The notes below the pieces were generated by a model that worked only from the letters and a program-made list of their open reading frames with translations, did not search any database and was not told where the DNA came from. A program made the translations under genes and the position numbers. A stretch of 64,000 nucleotides of DNA from Flavobacterium piscisymbiosum (GTDB lineage Bacteria; Bacteroidota; Bacteroidia; Flavobacteriales; Flavobacteriaceae). Below are positions 8,111-16,037 of the stretch, one piece after another (position 1 is the first letter of the stretch; each line of letters opens with the position of its first letter). The stretch is from positions 6,262,001 through 6,326,000 of the forward strand of contig NZ_JAJJMM010000001.1 of the NCBI RefSeq assembly GCF_020905295.1. The letters run 5' to 3'.

Positions 8111-9391
8111 ATGAAAGCAAAAATACATATTGCAATTATTACACTTCTAAGCTCTTTTTTTATACACGCACAACAACAAACTAAAGGAATCATTGGCAGC
8201 TCGAACTGGATGAGCAATTGGACAAATTTTAAACCAGCCAATATTAAATATAATGAAGCTACAAACATCATTGCAGGAACTATCGACAAGGATACAAAAC
8301 TACTTAAACGAAATACATATCAGTTAGTTGGAGTTGTTTATGTAACCAAAAATGCTGTTTTAACCATAGAACCGGGAACTGTTATTCGCGGAGACGACAA
8401 AACCTGCGGGACTCTTGTAATAACCAATGGAGCAAAAATTATAGCCGAAGGTTTGGAAACTGATCCTATTGTTTTTACTTCAAACAAAGAAATTTCAGAA
8501 AGAAAACCTGGCGACTGGGGCGGAATTATTATTTTAGGGAAAGCACCCATAAATACCATTGGAGGCATACACACATTACCCTTTGATCTTGAACCAATGC
8601 TAAACCATTACGGAGGCCAGGATGCAGAAGATAATTCAGGAATTTTGAAATATGTTCGAATTGAATATTCAGGAAGAAAACTTAGCGCTGCAAAGGAACT
8701 AAACGGTCTTTCATTAGCCGGTGTGGGAAGAAAAACAGTTTTAAGTAATATTCAAATTAGTTTTTCGAATGATGATTCTTTCGAATGTTATGGCGGAGAT
8801 TTGAATATGAATAATCTGGTTTCGTACAGAACTACAGATGACGATTTTGATTTTACACAAGGCGCTCAAATCAACATTAGTAACAGTATTGCAATTCGTC
8901 ACCCTTTTTCATCTGATATTTCAGGTTCAAGATGCTTTGAAGTTGATTCTTATGACAAAATTGGAAATACGGATATGAGCAAAAAACTGACTAAAATAAA
9001 TGCGAGCAACATTACTCTTGTAAATCTTGAAGAAAACAATCAGGGTCTTGTACGCGAATCTGTTTACGTGAGGGAAAACACTTTTTTTAATTTATCGAAC
9101 AGTATTATTTCCGGTTTTTCTCCTTTTGTTTTACTTGAAGGAAATATTGGAAACGGAGATGTGAATTTAGCAAAAATCACATTCAAAAACTTAATAGTAA
9201 ACAATTGTAATGGCGGAATTACAAGTGAAGCCGCAGGTGCAAATACATCACTTCAAAAATTTTACAGCAATCCAGATTTTGAAATAGGATATACAAAAGC
9301 TAAAAATAATGAATTGTTTACAATGCCAAATATCAAAGGAAATCCGGATTTTAGAATGAACCAAAACAATACAATTGCGATTGGAAATTAG
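8111..9391 (+). CDS. secreted beta-helix-like protein of unknown function
   Basis: The 426-residue product begins with a signal peptide ending HAQ (residues 1-20). The body is rich in short beta strands with N, G and S turns: AVLTIEPGTVIRGDD, GTLVITNGAKIIAEG, DPIVFTSNKEIS and PGDWGGIIILGKAPIN. This is typical of a right-handed parallel beta-helix and matches a conserved Bacteroidota surface-protein group that often carries a T9SS tail. No such C-terminal sorting domain is present here: the protein ends MNQNNTIAIGN. It stands alone between a terminator and the trp leader. A ligand or enzyme activity cannot be read from the sequence. Confidence 0.6.
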   Translation: MKAKIHIAIITLLSSFFIHAQQQTKGIIGSSNWMSNWTNFKPANIKYNEATNIIAGTIDKDTKLLKRNTYQLVGVVYVTKNAVLTIEPGTVIRGDDKTCGTLVITNGAKIIAEGLETDPIVFTSNKEISERKPGDWGGIIILGKAPINTIGGIHTLPFDLEPMLNHYGGQDAEDNSGILKYVRIEYSGRKLSAAKELNGLSLAGVGRKTVLSNIQISFSNDDSFECYGGDLNMNNLVSYRTTDDDFDFTQGAQINISNSIAIRHPFSSDISGSRCFEVDSYDKIGNTDMSKKLTKINASNITLVNLEENNQGLVRESVYVRENTFFNLSNSIISGFSPFVLLEGNIGNGDVNLAKITFKNLIVNNCNGGITSEAAGANTSLQKFYSNPDFEIGYTKAKNNELFTMPNIKGNPDFRMNQNNTIAIGN

Positions 9392-9488
9392 TTCTTTAAA
9401 GTAATTTAAAACAGTAGAATTTAACAAATTTTAAAATTTAGAAAAGATTTTTTTGAAATTTTATGTATTCTAATCCAAATTACATTTA

Positions 9489-9496
9489 TATCTTTG
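9489..9496 (+). promoter_or_regulatory. trp operon promoter, -7 element
   Basis: TATCTTTG is a perfect TAnnTTTG match 19 bp before the trpL start codon. This puts transcription start at about 9500-9505, so the leader transcript begins just before trpL. No convincing TTG -33 element was found at the usual distance. Confidence 0.6.
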
Positions 9497-9514
9497 TCAC
9501 ATCAAAATAAAGAA

Positions 9515-9571
9515 ATGAAAACATTAATGAACAATACTTGGTGGTGGAAGAATTTACGTCAAACGTCGTGA
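9515..9571 (+). CDS. trpL: trp operon leader peptide with three tandem Trp codons
   Basis: This 18-codon ORF encodes MKTLMNNTWWWKNLRQTS and stops at TGA 9569-9571. Codons 9-11 are TGG-TGG-TGG (9539-9547), followed at once by structured RNA and a terminator, then trpE. This is the layout of a classical translation-coupled attenuator: scarcity of charged tRNA-Trp stalls the ribosome on the Trp codons. The stop codon lies inside the 5' strand of the predicted antiterminator (9565-9580), so a ribosome that finishes the peptide would mask it. The peptide itself needs no other function. Confidence 0.85.
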   Translation: MKTLMNNTWWWKNLRQTS

Positions 9572-9627
9572 ACGAAGCTTCCTATGGTACTGTAAAACTA
9601 TAAATATAAAGGGCTTGTCATCACGAC
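9565..9627 (+). promoter_or_regulatory. trp antiterminator
   Basis: GTCGTGA (9565-9571) is exactly complementary to TCACGAC (9621-9627). The pairing extends with A-C (9572-9573) against G-T (9617-9618) and AAGC (9575-9578) against GCTT (9613-9616), leaving G9574 and C-A 9619-9620 bulged. This uses the loop and both arms of the terminator at 9611-9633, so the two structures exclude each other. A ribosome stalled at the Trp codons leaves 9565-9580 free and would favour read-through into trpE. Confidence 0.7.
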
Positions 9628-9642
9628 AAGCCCTTTTTTTTT
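9608..9642 (+). terminator. trp attenuator terminator
   Basis: A perfect 9-bp stem GGGCTTGTC / GACAAGCCC (9611-9619 and 9625-9633), extendable by three A-U pairs, has a 5-nt loop and is followed by nine T (9634-9642). It lies between trpL and trpE and is a textbook intrinsic terminator. As part of the attenuator it should end transcription when tryptophan is plentiful. Confidence 0.88.
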
Positions 9643-9688
9643 GTCAAAACTCAAGTAAGAAAATATTAAAAATCAAAAACAACATACT

Positions 9689-11089
9689 TTGAAACCTTTT
9701 ATACTCAACACACACTACAAACAAATTCTGGCAGATACGATCACACCGGTAAGTATTTATTTTAAAATAAGAGATAAATTCCCAAATAGTTTATTACTGG
9801 AAAGTAGTGATTATCACGGAAATGATAACAGTTTCTCCTACATCTGCTGCAACCCGATTGCAACGATTAAAATCGAAAATGAAATCATCTCAAAAACTTT
9901 TCCTGACGGAACAACAGAGCAAATTGCAATCGATGCTTCTACCAATATCCCTCAGGTAATTCAGGAATTTTCAAGTCAGTTTCAATCAGAAAAAAACGAT
10001 TTTAAATTCATCAATAATGGTTTATTCGGATACATTTCTTACGATGCTGTTCGTTATTTCGAGAAGGTTTCGATTGCAAAAAAAGATACGGCAACTTTAA
10101 TTCCGGATGTCTTTTATGCGGTTTACCAAAATATTATCGCGATCAATCACTTCAAAAACGAAGCGTATATTTTCTGCCACAGCGTAGAAGGAAAAAATAA
10201 TATCTCAGAAATCGAACAATTATTACAATCCAGAAATATTGCATCATACAAATTCTCTAAAGAAGGTGAAGGTTTCTCTAACTTAACCGATGAGGAATTT
10301 AAGCATAATGTGGCTTTAGCCAAAAAGCATTGTTTCCGTGGAGATGTTTTTCAATTAGTACTTTCTCGCCGTTTTACACAAGGCTTTAAAGGTGATGAAT
10401 TTAATGTTTACAGAGCTTTAAGAAGCATCAACCCATCTCCTTATTTATTCTTTTTTGATTATGGAGATTTCAAAATATTTGGGTCTTCGCCCGAAGCACA
10501 AATTATCGTAAAAAACAGAAAAGCCGAAATTCATCCCATCGCCGGAACTTTTAAAAGAACCGGAAATGACGAACGCGATGCGGTTTTAGCCAAACAACTT
10601 TCTGAAGATAAAAAAGAAAATAGTGAACACGTAATGTTAGTCGATTTAGCCAGAAATGATTTAAGCCGAAATGGTCATGATGTAAACGTAGAAAAATATA
10701 GAGAAGTTCAGTTTTTCTCGCATGTAATTCACCTGGTTTCTAAAGTTACAGGTCATTTACATGAAAAAGCTACCACAATGCAAGTAGTTGCAGATACTTT
10801 CCCAGCAGGAACGTTAAGCGGCGCACCAAAACACAGAGCGATGCAATTGATTGAAGATTACGAAAAAACGAATCGTAATTTTTACGGAGGGGCAATTGGT
10901 TTCATGGATTTTGAAGGCAACTTTAATCACGCAATTATGATTCGAACTTTCCTGAGTAAAAATCACCAATTACATTGTCAGGCCGGAGCCGGAATCGTAG
11001 CGAGTTCTGACGAAGAAAGTGAAATGCAGGAAGTTTATAATAAATTAAGAGCATTGAATACAGCGCTGGAAATGGCCGAGAAAATATAG
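9689..11089 (+). CDS. trpE: anthranilate synthase component I
   Basis: TrpE makes anthranilate from chorismate with ammonia supplied by TrpG. The 466 residues contain the N-terminal Trp-feedback element LLES (36-39) and the chorismate-binding core: LSRRFTQGF (225-233), FGSSPEA (264-270), PIAGTFKRTG (283-292), HVMLVDLARNDLSRNG, SGAPKHRAMQLI and QAGAGIVASSDEESEMQEV. The start is TTG at 9689 (MKPFILNTHYKQ); no in-frame ATG gives a complete N-terminus including the LLES region. It is the first structural gene after the attenuator, 46 bp beyond its T tract. Confidence 0.95.
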   Translation: MKPFILNTHYKQILADTITPVSIYFKIRDKFPNSLLLESSDYHGNDNSFSYICCNPIATIKIENEIISKTFPDGTTEQIAIDASTNIPQVIQEFSSQFQSEKNDFKFINNGLFGYISYDAVRYFEKVSIAKKDTATLIPDVFYAVYQNIIAINHFKNEAYIFCHSVEGKNNISEIEQLLQSRNIASYKFSKEGEGFSNLTDEEFKHNVALAKKHCFRGDVFQLVLSRRFTQGFKGDEFNVYRALRSINPSPYLFFFDYGDFKIFGSSPEAQIIVKNRKAEIHPIAGTFKRTGNDERDAVLAKQLSEDKKENSEHVMLVDLARNDLSRNGHDVNVEKYREVQFFSHVIHLVSKVTGHLHEKATTMQVVADTFPAGTLSGAPKHRAMQLIEDYEKTNRNFYGGAIGFMDFEGNFNHAIMIRTFLSKNHQLHCQAGAGIVASSDEESEMQEVYNKLRALNTALEMAEKI

Positions 11090-11156
11090 TAATCAGTGTT
11101 CAGCTTCTTAGTATTCAGTCGTAGGGAAAGAACAAAGCATGATTAGCAATATGTCT

Positions 11157-11242
11157 CCCGAGGTTGAAACCTCGGGCAATGTTTGAAAAGCAAATATATA
11201 AAGGAATGCCATATAAACATAGCCAACGGTTTCAACCGTTGG
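11157..11242. repeat. REP-like twin hairpin with GGTTGAAACC core
   Basis: Two 20-bp palindromes with 9-bp arms and a 2-nt centre face each other. CCCGAGGTT-GA-AACCTCGGG is at 11157-11176, and CCAACGGTT-TC-AACCGTTGG is at 11223-11242. The second is the same GGTTGAAACC core read in reverse. The facing pair of small palindromes looks like a REP/BIME element. The element at 25157 shares the TTGAAA centre. It lies inside the trp operon between trpE and the lipoprotein gene. Confidence 0.6.
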
Positions 11243-11295
11243 GACAAAGATTGGTAGAACCTGAAACAAACCATAAAAACATAAACCAAAAAATT

Positions 11296-11745
11296 ATGAA
11301 AAATATAATTCCCTTTTTGATTGCAATTTTATTATTCGCTTCATGTGAAACAAAGAAAGAATCAAACGTACTTCCGTTAACAGGAACCTGGCGTTTGATA
11401 TCAGCAGAAACTACTGAGAAAGATTCAACTTTCTCGACTTTCAATTCAAAAACTAAAATGATTAAAATTATAAATGATACTCATTTTGCCTTTTTCAATC
11501 ATGATTTAAACAATGGTAAAGATTCGACAAATGCAGTATTCTTTGGAGGAGGCGGAAAATATACTTTGAAAGACAGTATTTATACTGAAAATCTGGAATA
11601 TTTCAACAACCGTCAGTGGGAAAATGGAAAATTTGAGTTTGTAGTGAAAATCAAAAATGACACATTAACTCAAAAAGGGGTCGAAAAAGTAGAAAAATTA
11701 GGAATCGATCGAATCATTACAGAAAAATACGTTCGAGAAAAATAA
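11296..11745 (+). CDS. small lipoprotein with lipocalin-like region, within trp operon
   Basis: The reading frame is open from 11164, but the first 44 codons cross a REP-like repeat. The ATG at 11296 gives a normal lipoprotein: signal MKNIIPFLIAILLFAS with the lipid-anchor cysteine at residue 17. The mature 130 or so residues begin LTGTWRLISAET, a motif of lipocalin-like domains, and are rich in beta strands. No function in tryptophan synthesis is apparent. It lies between trpE and trpG, so it would be transcribed with the operon unless it has its own promoter, which I do not see. Confidence 0.65.
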   Translation: MKNIIPFLIAILLFASCETKKESNVLPLTGTWRLISAETTEKDSTFSTFNSKTKMIKIINDTHFAFFNHDLNNGKDSTNAVFFGGGGKYTLKDSIYTENLEYFNNRQWENGKFEFVVKIKNDTLTQKGVEKVEKLGIDRIITEKYVREK

Positions 11746-11756
11746 AAATTAGTTTT

Positions 11757-11823
11757 CAGTCTCAGTTTACAGTCTCAGTTTGAGGACTTAGTAACTCAGA
11801 TTCTTAGCAACTTAGCAACTCAA
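11757..11823. repeat. degenerate octamer repeats before trpG
   Basis: Imperfect tandem copies of the 8-mer TTAGNAAC (for example TTAGCAAC-TTAGCAAC at the 3' end), preceded by CAGTCTCAGTTTACAG-like units, fill the trpE-side spacer and stop 6 bp before the trpG ATG. The same repeat family precedes the GNAT gene and trpD. Confidence 0.6.
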
Positions 11824-11828
11824 AAAAA

Positions 11829-12395
11829 ATGAAAAAAATATTAGTTATAGACAATTACGATAGTTTCACTTATAATTTAGTGCACTATTTGGAAGATTTA
11901 AACTGCGAAGTTACCGTATACAGAAATGACGAATTCGAAATTGACGAAATAGCTTCGTTCGATAAAATATTACTTTCTCCAGGTCCTGGAATCCCGGATG
12001 AAGCAGGATTATTAAAAGCGGTGATTGCAAAATATGCACCAACAAAAAGTATTCTTGGCGTTTGTTTAGGTCAACAAGCGATTGGAGAAGTTTTTGGCGG
12101 AACACTTTCGAATCTTGACAAAGTGTACCACGGTGTTGCAACGAATGTAAAAACAGTAGTTTCCGATGAAATTTTGTTTGAAGGTTTAGGCAATGAATTC
12201 GAAGTGGGACGTTATCACTCCTGGGTTGTAGACGCTAATTTACCAGACGCTCTTGAAGCTACTTCAATAGACGAAAACGGACAAATTATGTCTTTAAGAC
12301 ATAAAACTTTTGACGTAAGAGGTGTTCAGTTTCATCCGGAAAGCGTTTTAACTCCAAAAGGAAAATTGATTTTAGAAAACTGGATTAATAGTTAG
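11829..12395 (+). CDS. trpG: anthranilate synthase component II (glutamine amidotransferase)
   Basis: This class I glutamine amidotransferase releases ammonia from glutamine for TrpE. The 188 residues have the oxyanion region LSPGPGIPDEAG (49-60), the nucleophile Cys79 in GVCLGQQAIGEVFGG, and His169/Glu171 in FHPESVLTP. All three catalytic residues are present. It is a separate gene, not fused to trpD as in enterics. The protein could in principle also serve p-aminobenzoate synthesis, but its place in the trp operon sets its main role. Confidence 0.95.
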   Translation: MKKILVIDNYDSFTYNLVHYLEDLNCEVTVYRNDEFEIDEIASFDKILLSPGPGIPDEAGLLKAVIAKYAPTKSILGVCLGQQAIGEVFGGTLSNLDKVYHGVATNVKTVVSDEILFEGLGNEFEVGRYHSWVVDANLPDALEATSIDENGQIMSLRHKTFDVRGVQFHPESVLTPKGKLILENWINS

Positions 12396-12468
12396 TATTC
12401 AGTATCAGTCACAGTTTACAGTTTCAAAAAACTTAGAACCTTAGTCCCTTAGCAACTTAGAACCTTAA
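12395..12468. repeat. degenerate octamer repeats before the GNAT gene
   Basis: After CAGTATCAGTCACAGTTTACAG come four consecutive 8-mers TTAGAACC, TTAGTCCC, TTAGCAAC, TTAGAACC. The array ends 4-6 bp before the ATG at 12472, so it forms the immediate 5' leader of the gene. Confidence 0.65.
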
Positions 12469-12471
12469 AAA

Positions 12472-12879
12472 ATGGAAATAACTATTTCAGCAACCAAAGA
12501 AATCAATATCGAAGATATACTGATTTTATATAAAGCAAACGAATGGAGTTCGGCTAATAAACCAAACGAATTATACAATGCTCTTACCAATTCAGAAACT
12601 TTAATTACGGCTTGGGAAGGAAAAAAATTAGTCGGACTGGGGAATGCGATTTCTGATGGATTTTTAACGGTTTATTATCCGCATTTATTAGTACTTCCGG
12701 AATATCAGGGAAAAGGAATTGGAAAATTGATTATGGATAAAATGCAGGAGAAATACAGTCACTTTCACATGCAAATGTTAACCGCCGACGGAAGATCAGT
12801 TGATTTCTACAAGAAAAATGGATTTGAAAGAGCCGGAAAAACAGAACCCATGTGGATTTATCAGGGGAATGAACATTAA
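12472..12879 (+). CDS. GNAT-family N-acetyltransferase
   Basis: This compact 135-residue GNAT domain has the acetyl-CoA pyrophosphate loop EYQGKGIGKLIMDKM (residues about 83-97), preceded by YYPHLLVLP. It ends with the usual FYKKNGFERAG segment. The acceptor substrate is unknown. It is inserted between trpG and trpD in the same direction, with octamer repeats on both sides, which suggests insertion rather than a pathway role. Co-transcription with the trp genes is likely. Confidence 0.85.
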   Translation: MEITISATKEINIEDILILYKANEWSSANKPNELYNALTNSETLITAWEGKKLVGLGNAISDGFLTVYYPHLLVLPEYQGKGIGKLIMDKMQEKYSHFHMQMLTADGRSVDFYKKNGFERAGKTEPMWIYQGNEH

Positions 12880-12885
12880 CAGTTA

Positions 12886-12975
12886 TCAGTCTCAGTCACA
12901 GTTTACAGTTTACAGTTTACAGTCTCAGTAAAAAAACTTAGCATCTCAGTACCTTAGCAACTTAGAACCTTAAAA
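12886..12975. repeat. degenerate octamer repeats before trpD
   Basis: CAGTTTACAGTTTACAGTTTACAG is followed by octamers TTAGCATC, TCAGTACC, TTAGCAAC, TTAGAACC. The array fills the 100-bp spacer and ends 4 bp before the trpD ATG. It is the same composite layout as before trpG and the GNAT gene. Confidence 0.65.
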
Positions 12976-12979
12976 AAGA

Positions 12980-13972
12980 ATGAAAAATATATTAAATAAA
13001 TTAATCAACCACGAAGTCCTTTCAAAAGAAGAGGCAAAAAACGTATTGATTAATATCTCAAGCGGTCAATACAATCCGAGCCAGATTTCGGCATTTTTGA
13101 CCGTATTTATGATGCGAAGCATTACAATCGATGAACTTTCGGGATTTCGTGAAGCTTTATTAGAGTTATGCGTTCGTGTTGATTTATCAGCTTACAACAC
13201 CATCGATTTATGTGGAACGGGTGGTGACGGAAAAGATACTTTCAACATCTCGACTTTAGCTTCATTCATATCCGCCGGAGCGGGAATAAAAGTAGCCAAA
13301 CACGGAAATTACGGAGTTTCTTCGATTTCAGGATCAAGCAACGTGATGGAAAAAATGGGAATTAAATTCAGTAATGACGCTTCGTTTTTAGAAAAATGTA
13401 TTGACAAAGCCGGAATCTGTGTTTTACACGCTCCCCTATTTCACCCGGCAATGAAAAATGTTGGACCAATCAGAAAAGAATTAGCGGTAAAAACATTCTT
13501 TAATATGTTGGGGCCAATGGTAAATCCATCATTCCCACAGAATCAATTGGTTGGTGTTTTCAATCTTGAATTAGCCAGAATGTATGCTTATTTATATCAA
13601 AATACCGATATCAATTTTACCATTTTACATTCGCTTGACGGATATGACGAAATCTCTTTAACCGGTCCAACCAAAACGATAACATCACATATGGAAGGCA
13701 TGCTAAAACCGGAAGATTTTGGCGTTAGACTTTTATTGCAAAGTGAAATCGAAGGCGGAAAAACCATCGAAGAATCGGCTGAAATGTTTACCAATATCAT
13801 TTCAGGAAAGGGAACCGAAGCACAGAATAATGTGGTTTTAGCCAATGCTGCAATGGCAATCGCAACGGTTACAAAGTGTTCTCCAATAGAAGGTTTTGAA
13901 TTAGCCAAAGAAAGTCTTTTCTCCGGAAAAGGGCTAAAAGCACTGACAACTTTACAAGATTTAAGTAAATAA
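12980..13972 (+). CDS. trpD: anthranilate phosphoribosyltransferase
   Basis: TrpD transfers phosphoribose from PRPP to anthranilate. The 330-residue protein has the glycine-rich PRPP loop DLCGTGGDGKDTFNISTLAS (residues about 74-93), then KVAKHGNYGVSSISGSSNVM, and the metal/anthranilate region FHPAMKNVGPIRKELAVKTF followed by NMLGPMVNP. All are family signatures. It is separate from trpG. About 74 bp with a short CACGAATTT-type repeat separate it from trpC. Confidence 0.95.
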   Translation: MKNILNKLINHEVLSKEEAKNVLINISSGQYNPSQISAFLTVFMMRSITIDELSGFREALLELCVRVDLSAYNTIDLCGTGGDGKDTFNISTLASFISAGAGIKVAKHGNYGVSSISGSSNVMEKMGIKFSNDASFLEKCIDKAGICVLHAPLFHPAMKNVGPIRKELAVKTFFNMLGPMVNPSFPQNQLVGVFNLELARMYAYLYQNTDINFTILHSLDGYDEISLTGPTKTITSHMEGMLKPEDFGVRLLLQSEIEGGKTIEESAEMFTNIISGKGTEAQNNVVLANAAMAIATVTKCSPIEGFELAKESLFSGKGLKALTTLQDLSK

Positions 13973-13975
13973 AAA

Positions 13976-14040
13976 ACAAACACAAATTTCACGAATTTGC
14001 ACTAATTAACTTAGCTTCTTTGTGACTTTGTGGTAAAACA
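13976..14040. repeat. CACGAATTT/CACTAATT-type repeat
   Basis: The trpD-trpC spacer reads TTTCACGAATTTGCACTAATT and then a TTTGTGACTTTGTGG tract. The same words occur in the long inverted repeats at 26109-26192 and 55861-55925, so this is probably a partial copy of that dispersed family. Confidence 0.4.
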
Positions 14041-14046
14041 ACAGCC

Positions 14047-14826
14047 ATGAATATTTTAGATAAAATAATATTTGATAAACAAAGAGAAGTCGTTCTAAAA
14101 AAATCGATTATTCCGGTTTCGCAATTGGAAAGTTCTGTATTTTTTGGAAGAGAAACGATTTCTTTAAGTCAAAAACTAAGAACAAGTTCTACGGGAATTA
14201 TTGCAGAACACAAACGTCGTTCTCCATCAAAATCTGTAATCAATCACAGTTTTACAGTTGAAGAAGTAGTAAAAGGTTATGAAAATGCAGGCGCTTGCGG
14301 TATTTCGGTTTTAACAGACGGAAAATATTTCGGCGGTTCTCTTGACGATTTACTTTTGGCCAGAGCGAGCGTTAATATTCCGCTTTTGCGAAAAGAATTT
14401 ATTGTCGATGAATACCAAATTTTGGAAGCAAAAGCTTTTGGTACCGATTTAATTTTATTGATCGCAGCAGTTTTAACGCGCGAAGAAATAAAATCATTAT
14501 CAGAATTTGCCAAGAAATTAGGTTTAGAAGTTTTACTTGAAGTTCACAATCAGGAAGAGTTAGAAAAATCGATTATGCCGAGTCTAGACATGATTGGTGT
14601 GAATAACAGAAACTTAAAAACATTTGAAGTAAGCTTAGATTTCAGCAAACAATTGGCATCGCAAATTCCAAATGATTTTGTGAAAGTTTCCGAAAGCGGC
14701 ATTTCATCTATCGAAGCGATTTCAGAACTTAGACCTTACGGTTACAACGGATTTTTAATTGGAGAAAACTTCATGAAAACCGACAACGCAGGAGAAGCAG
14801 CAACTGAGTTTATAAACAAATTGTAA
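14047..14826 (+). CDS. trpC: indole-3-glycerol phosphate synthase
   Basis: TrpC closes the indole ring to give indole-3-glycerol phosphate. The 259 residues form a TIM barrel with the catalytic lysine in IIAEHKRRSPSKS (about residues 56-68), LTDGKYFGGS, PLLRKEFIVDEYQI, VLLEVHNQEELE, IGVNNRNLKTF and KVSESGISS. It is a single-function protein, with trpF as a separate gene downstream, unlike the enteric TrpC-F fusion. The next ORF begins 10 bp after the stop. Confidence 0.96.
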   Translation: MNILDKIIFDKQREVVLKKSIIPVSQLESSVFFGRETISLSQKLRTSSTGIIAEHKRRSPSKSVINHSFTVEEVVKGYENAGACGISVLTDGKYFGGSLDDLLLARASVNIPLLRKEFIVDEYQILEAKAFGTDLILLIAAVLTREEIKSLSEFAKKLGLEVLLEVHNQEELEKSIMPSLDMIGVNNRNLKTFEVSLDFSKQLASQIPNDFVKVSESGISSIEAISELRPYGYNGFLIGENFMKTDNAGEAATEFINKL

Positions 14827-14836
14827 AACAGCAACT

Positions 14837-15376
14837 ATGACTATAACAAAATTTATAGGTTTTATGTTTTTAATCTTAATTTCTTTTAATGGTATATCAC
14901 AAACAAAGGAAAATACACCCATTAAATTTGATAAAAAGTCCAAAGAGTATAAAGTTACTATAAACAAAGAAGTTCTTGAAAAATATTCATTTAATTTAGA
15001 TTACCCAGCTGTTACTTTGAGTTTAAGACAAAATGCATTCATTTATTCTTTAAATAGTAGGCCATATGAAAAAGCAGAAAATTTCAACCAAGAAAGTAAA
15101 AATGCTGATTTATGGATTGAACCCAAAGATCCGGAAATCAACTCTTTTCCTGAAGAAACCTCTCAGCTAAAATTAGTAAATCAAAAATGGGATTTTAATT
15201 ATCTAGAAAACATTAAAGATTTTACTTTTAATGAATATTCAATTCAAAGAAAAAACATAAAAACCGGAATTATTTTTCTAATAAAAACGACAGAAGGCAA
15301 AATATTCAAAGTTAGAATTGATTCTTTTAACATAGACAAAGAAGAAATCAGTTTAACTTATAAATTGCTGGAATAA
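14837..15376 (+). CDS. hypothetical exported protein between trpC and trpF
   Basis: This 179-residue protein starts with a signal peptide (MTITKFIGFMFLILISFNGISQ). The mature part is hydrophilic, rich in K, E and N, and shows no motif I recognise. Predicted strands and lack of cysteine would fit a small periplasmic beta protein. It lies 10 bp after trpC and 16 bp before trpF and is therefore almost certainly in the operon. A direct role in tryptophan synthesis seems unlikely because the pathway is cytoplasmic. Confidence 0.55.
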   Translation: MTITKFIGFMFLILISFNGISQTKENTPIKFDKKSKEYKVTINKEVLEKYSFNLDYPAVTLSLRQNAFIYSLNSRPYEKAENFNQESKNADLWIEPKDPEINSFPEETSQLKLVNQKWDFNYLENIKDFTFNEYSIQRKNIKTGIIFLIKTTEGKIFKVRIDSFNIDKEEISLTYKLLE

Positions 15377-15392
15377 AAAATAAGCAAGTACA

Positions 15393-16025
15393 ATGAAACT
15401 CAAAATATGCGGTATGAAATATCCAGATAATATCCTCGAAGTAGGTGCACTCCTACCCGATTATATGGGATTTATTTTCTGGGAAAAGTCCGCACGATAT
15501 TTTAACGGAGAAATTCCGGAATTAATCAAAACAATAAAAAAAGTCGGTGTTTTTGTCGATCAAACTCACGACGAAATTCTTGGAAAAGTAGCCAAATACA
15601 ATTTACAAGCCGTTCAGTTACACGGAAATGAATCGGTTGAATTTTTATCAGAATTAAAAAAACAATTACCAAAGAAAATCGAAATCATCAAAGTATTTTC
15701 GGCAGATGAAAATTTTGATTTCGAAATTATAAAACCTTTCGAAGCCGTTTGTGATTACTTTATGTTTGACACAAAAGGGAAATTACCAGGCGGAAACGGA
15801 ACCACTTTTGACTGGACTATATTAAAAAAATACACTTCGAAAAAGCCCTTCTTTTTAAGCGGCGGCATCGGAATAAATGAATTAAAAGCGATCGAAGAAA
15901 TTTCAAAAACAAATCTTCCTATTTATGCAGTCGATATAAATAGTAAATTTGAAATCGAACCGGGACTTAAAAACAAAAATCTATTTAGCAATTTCAAACG
16001 AAAATTTGATGTTGCCAACTTTTAA
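15393..16025 (+). CDS. trpF: phosphoribosylanthranilate isomerase
   Basis: TrpF performs the Amadori rearrangement of phosphoribosylanthranilate. The 210-residue TIM barrel has the catalytic cysteine in KICGMKYPDN (residues 3-12), YMGFIFWEKSARYF, VGVFVDQTHDEI, the QLHGNES motif, the catalytic aspartate in MFDTKGKLPGGNGTTFDW, and PFFLSGGIG. It is complete and stands alone, 12 bp before trpB. Confidence 0.95.
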   Translation: MKLKICGMKYPDNILEVGALLPDYMGFIFWEKSARYFNGEIPELIKTIKKVGVFVDQTHDEILGKVAKYNLQAVQLHGNESVEFLSELKKQLPKKIEIIKVFSADENFDFEIIKPFEAVCDYFMFDTKGKLPGGNGTTFDWTILKKYTSKKPFFLSGGIGINELKAIEEISKTNLPIYAVDINSKFEIEPGLKNKNLFSNFKRKFDVANF

Positions 16026-16037
16026 AATTGGACTAAA

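Noticed and set aside
11164..11295. Longer N-terminus of the lipoprotein in the trp operon
   Set aside because: The extra codons run through a REP-like twin hairpin and would bury a perfect lipoprotein signal peptide starting at 11296.
12886..12975. Possible CRISPR-like array
   Set aside because: The period is 8 bp, units are degenerate and there are no spacers or cas genes. This is a short tandem repeat, not CRISPR.
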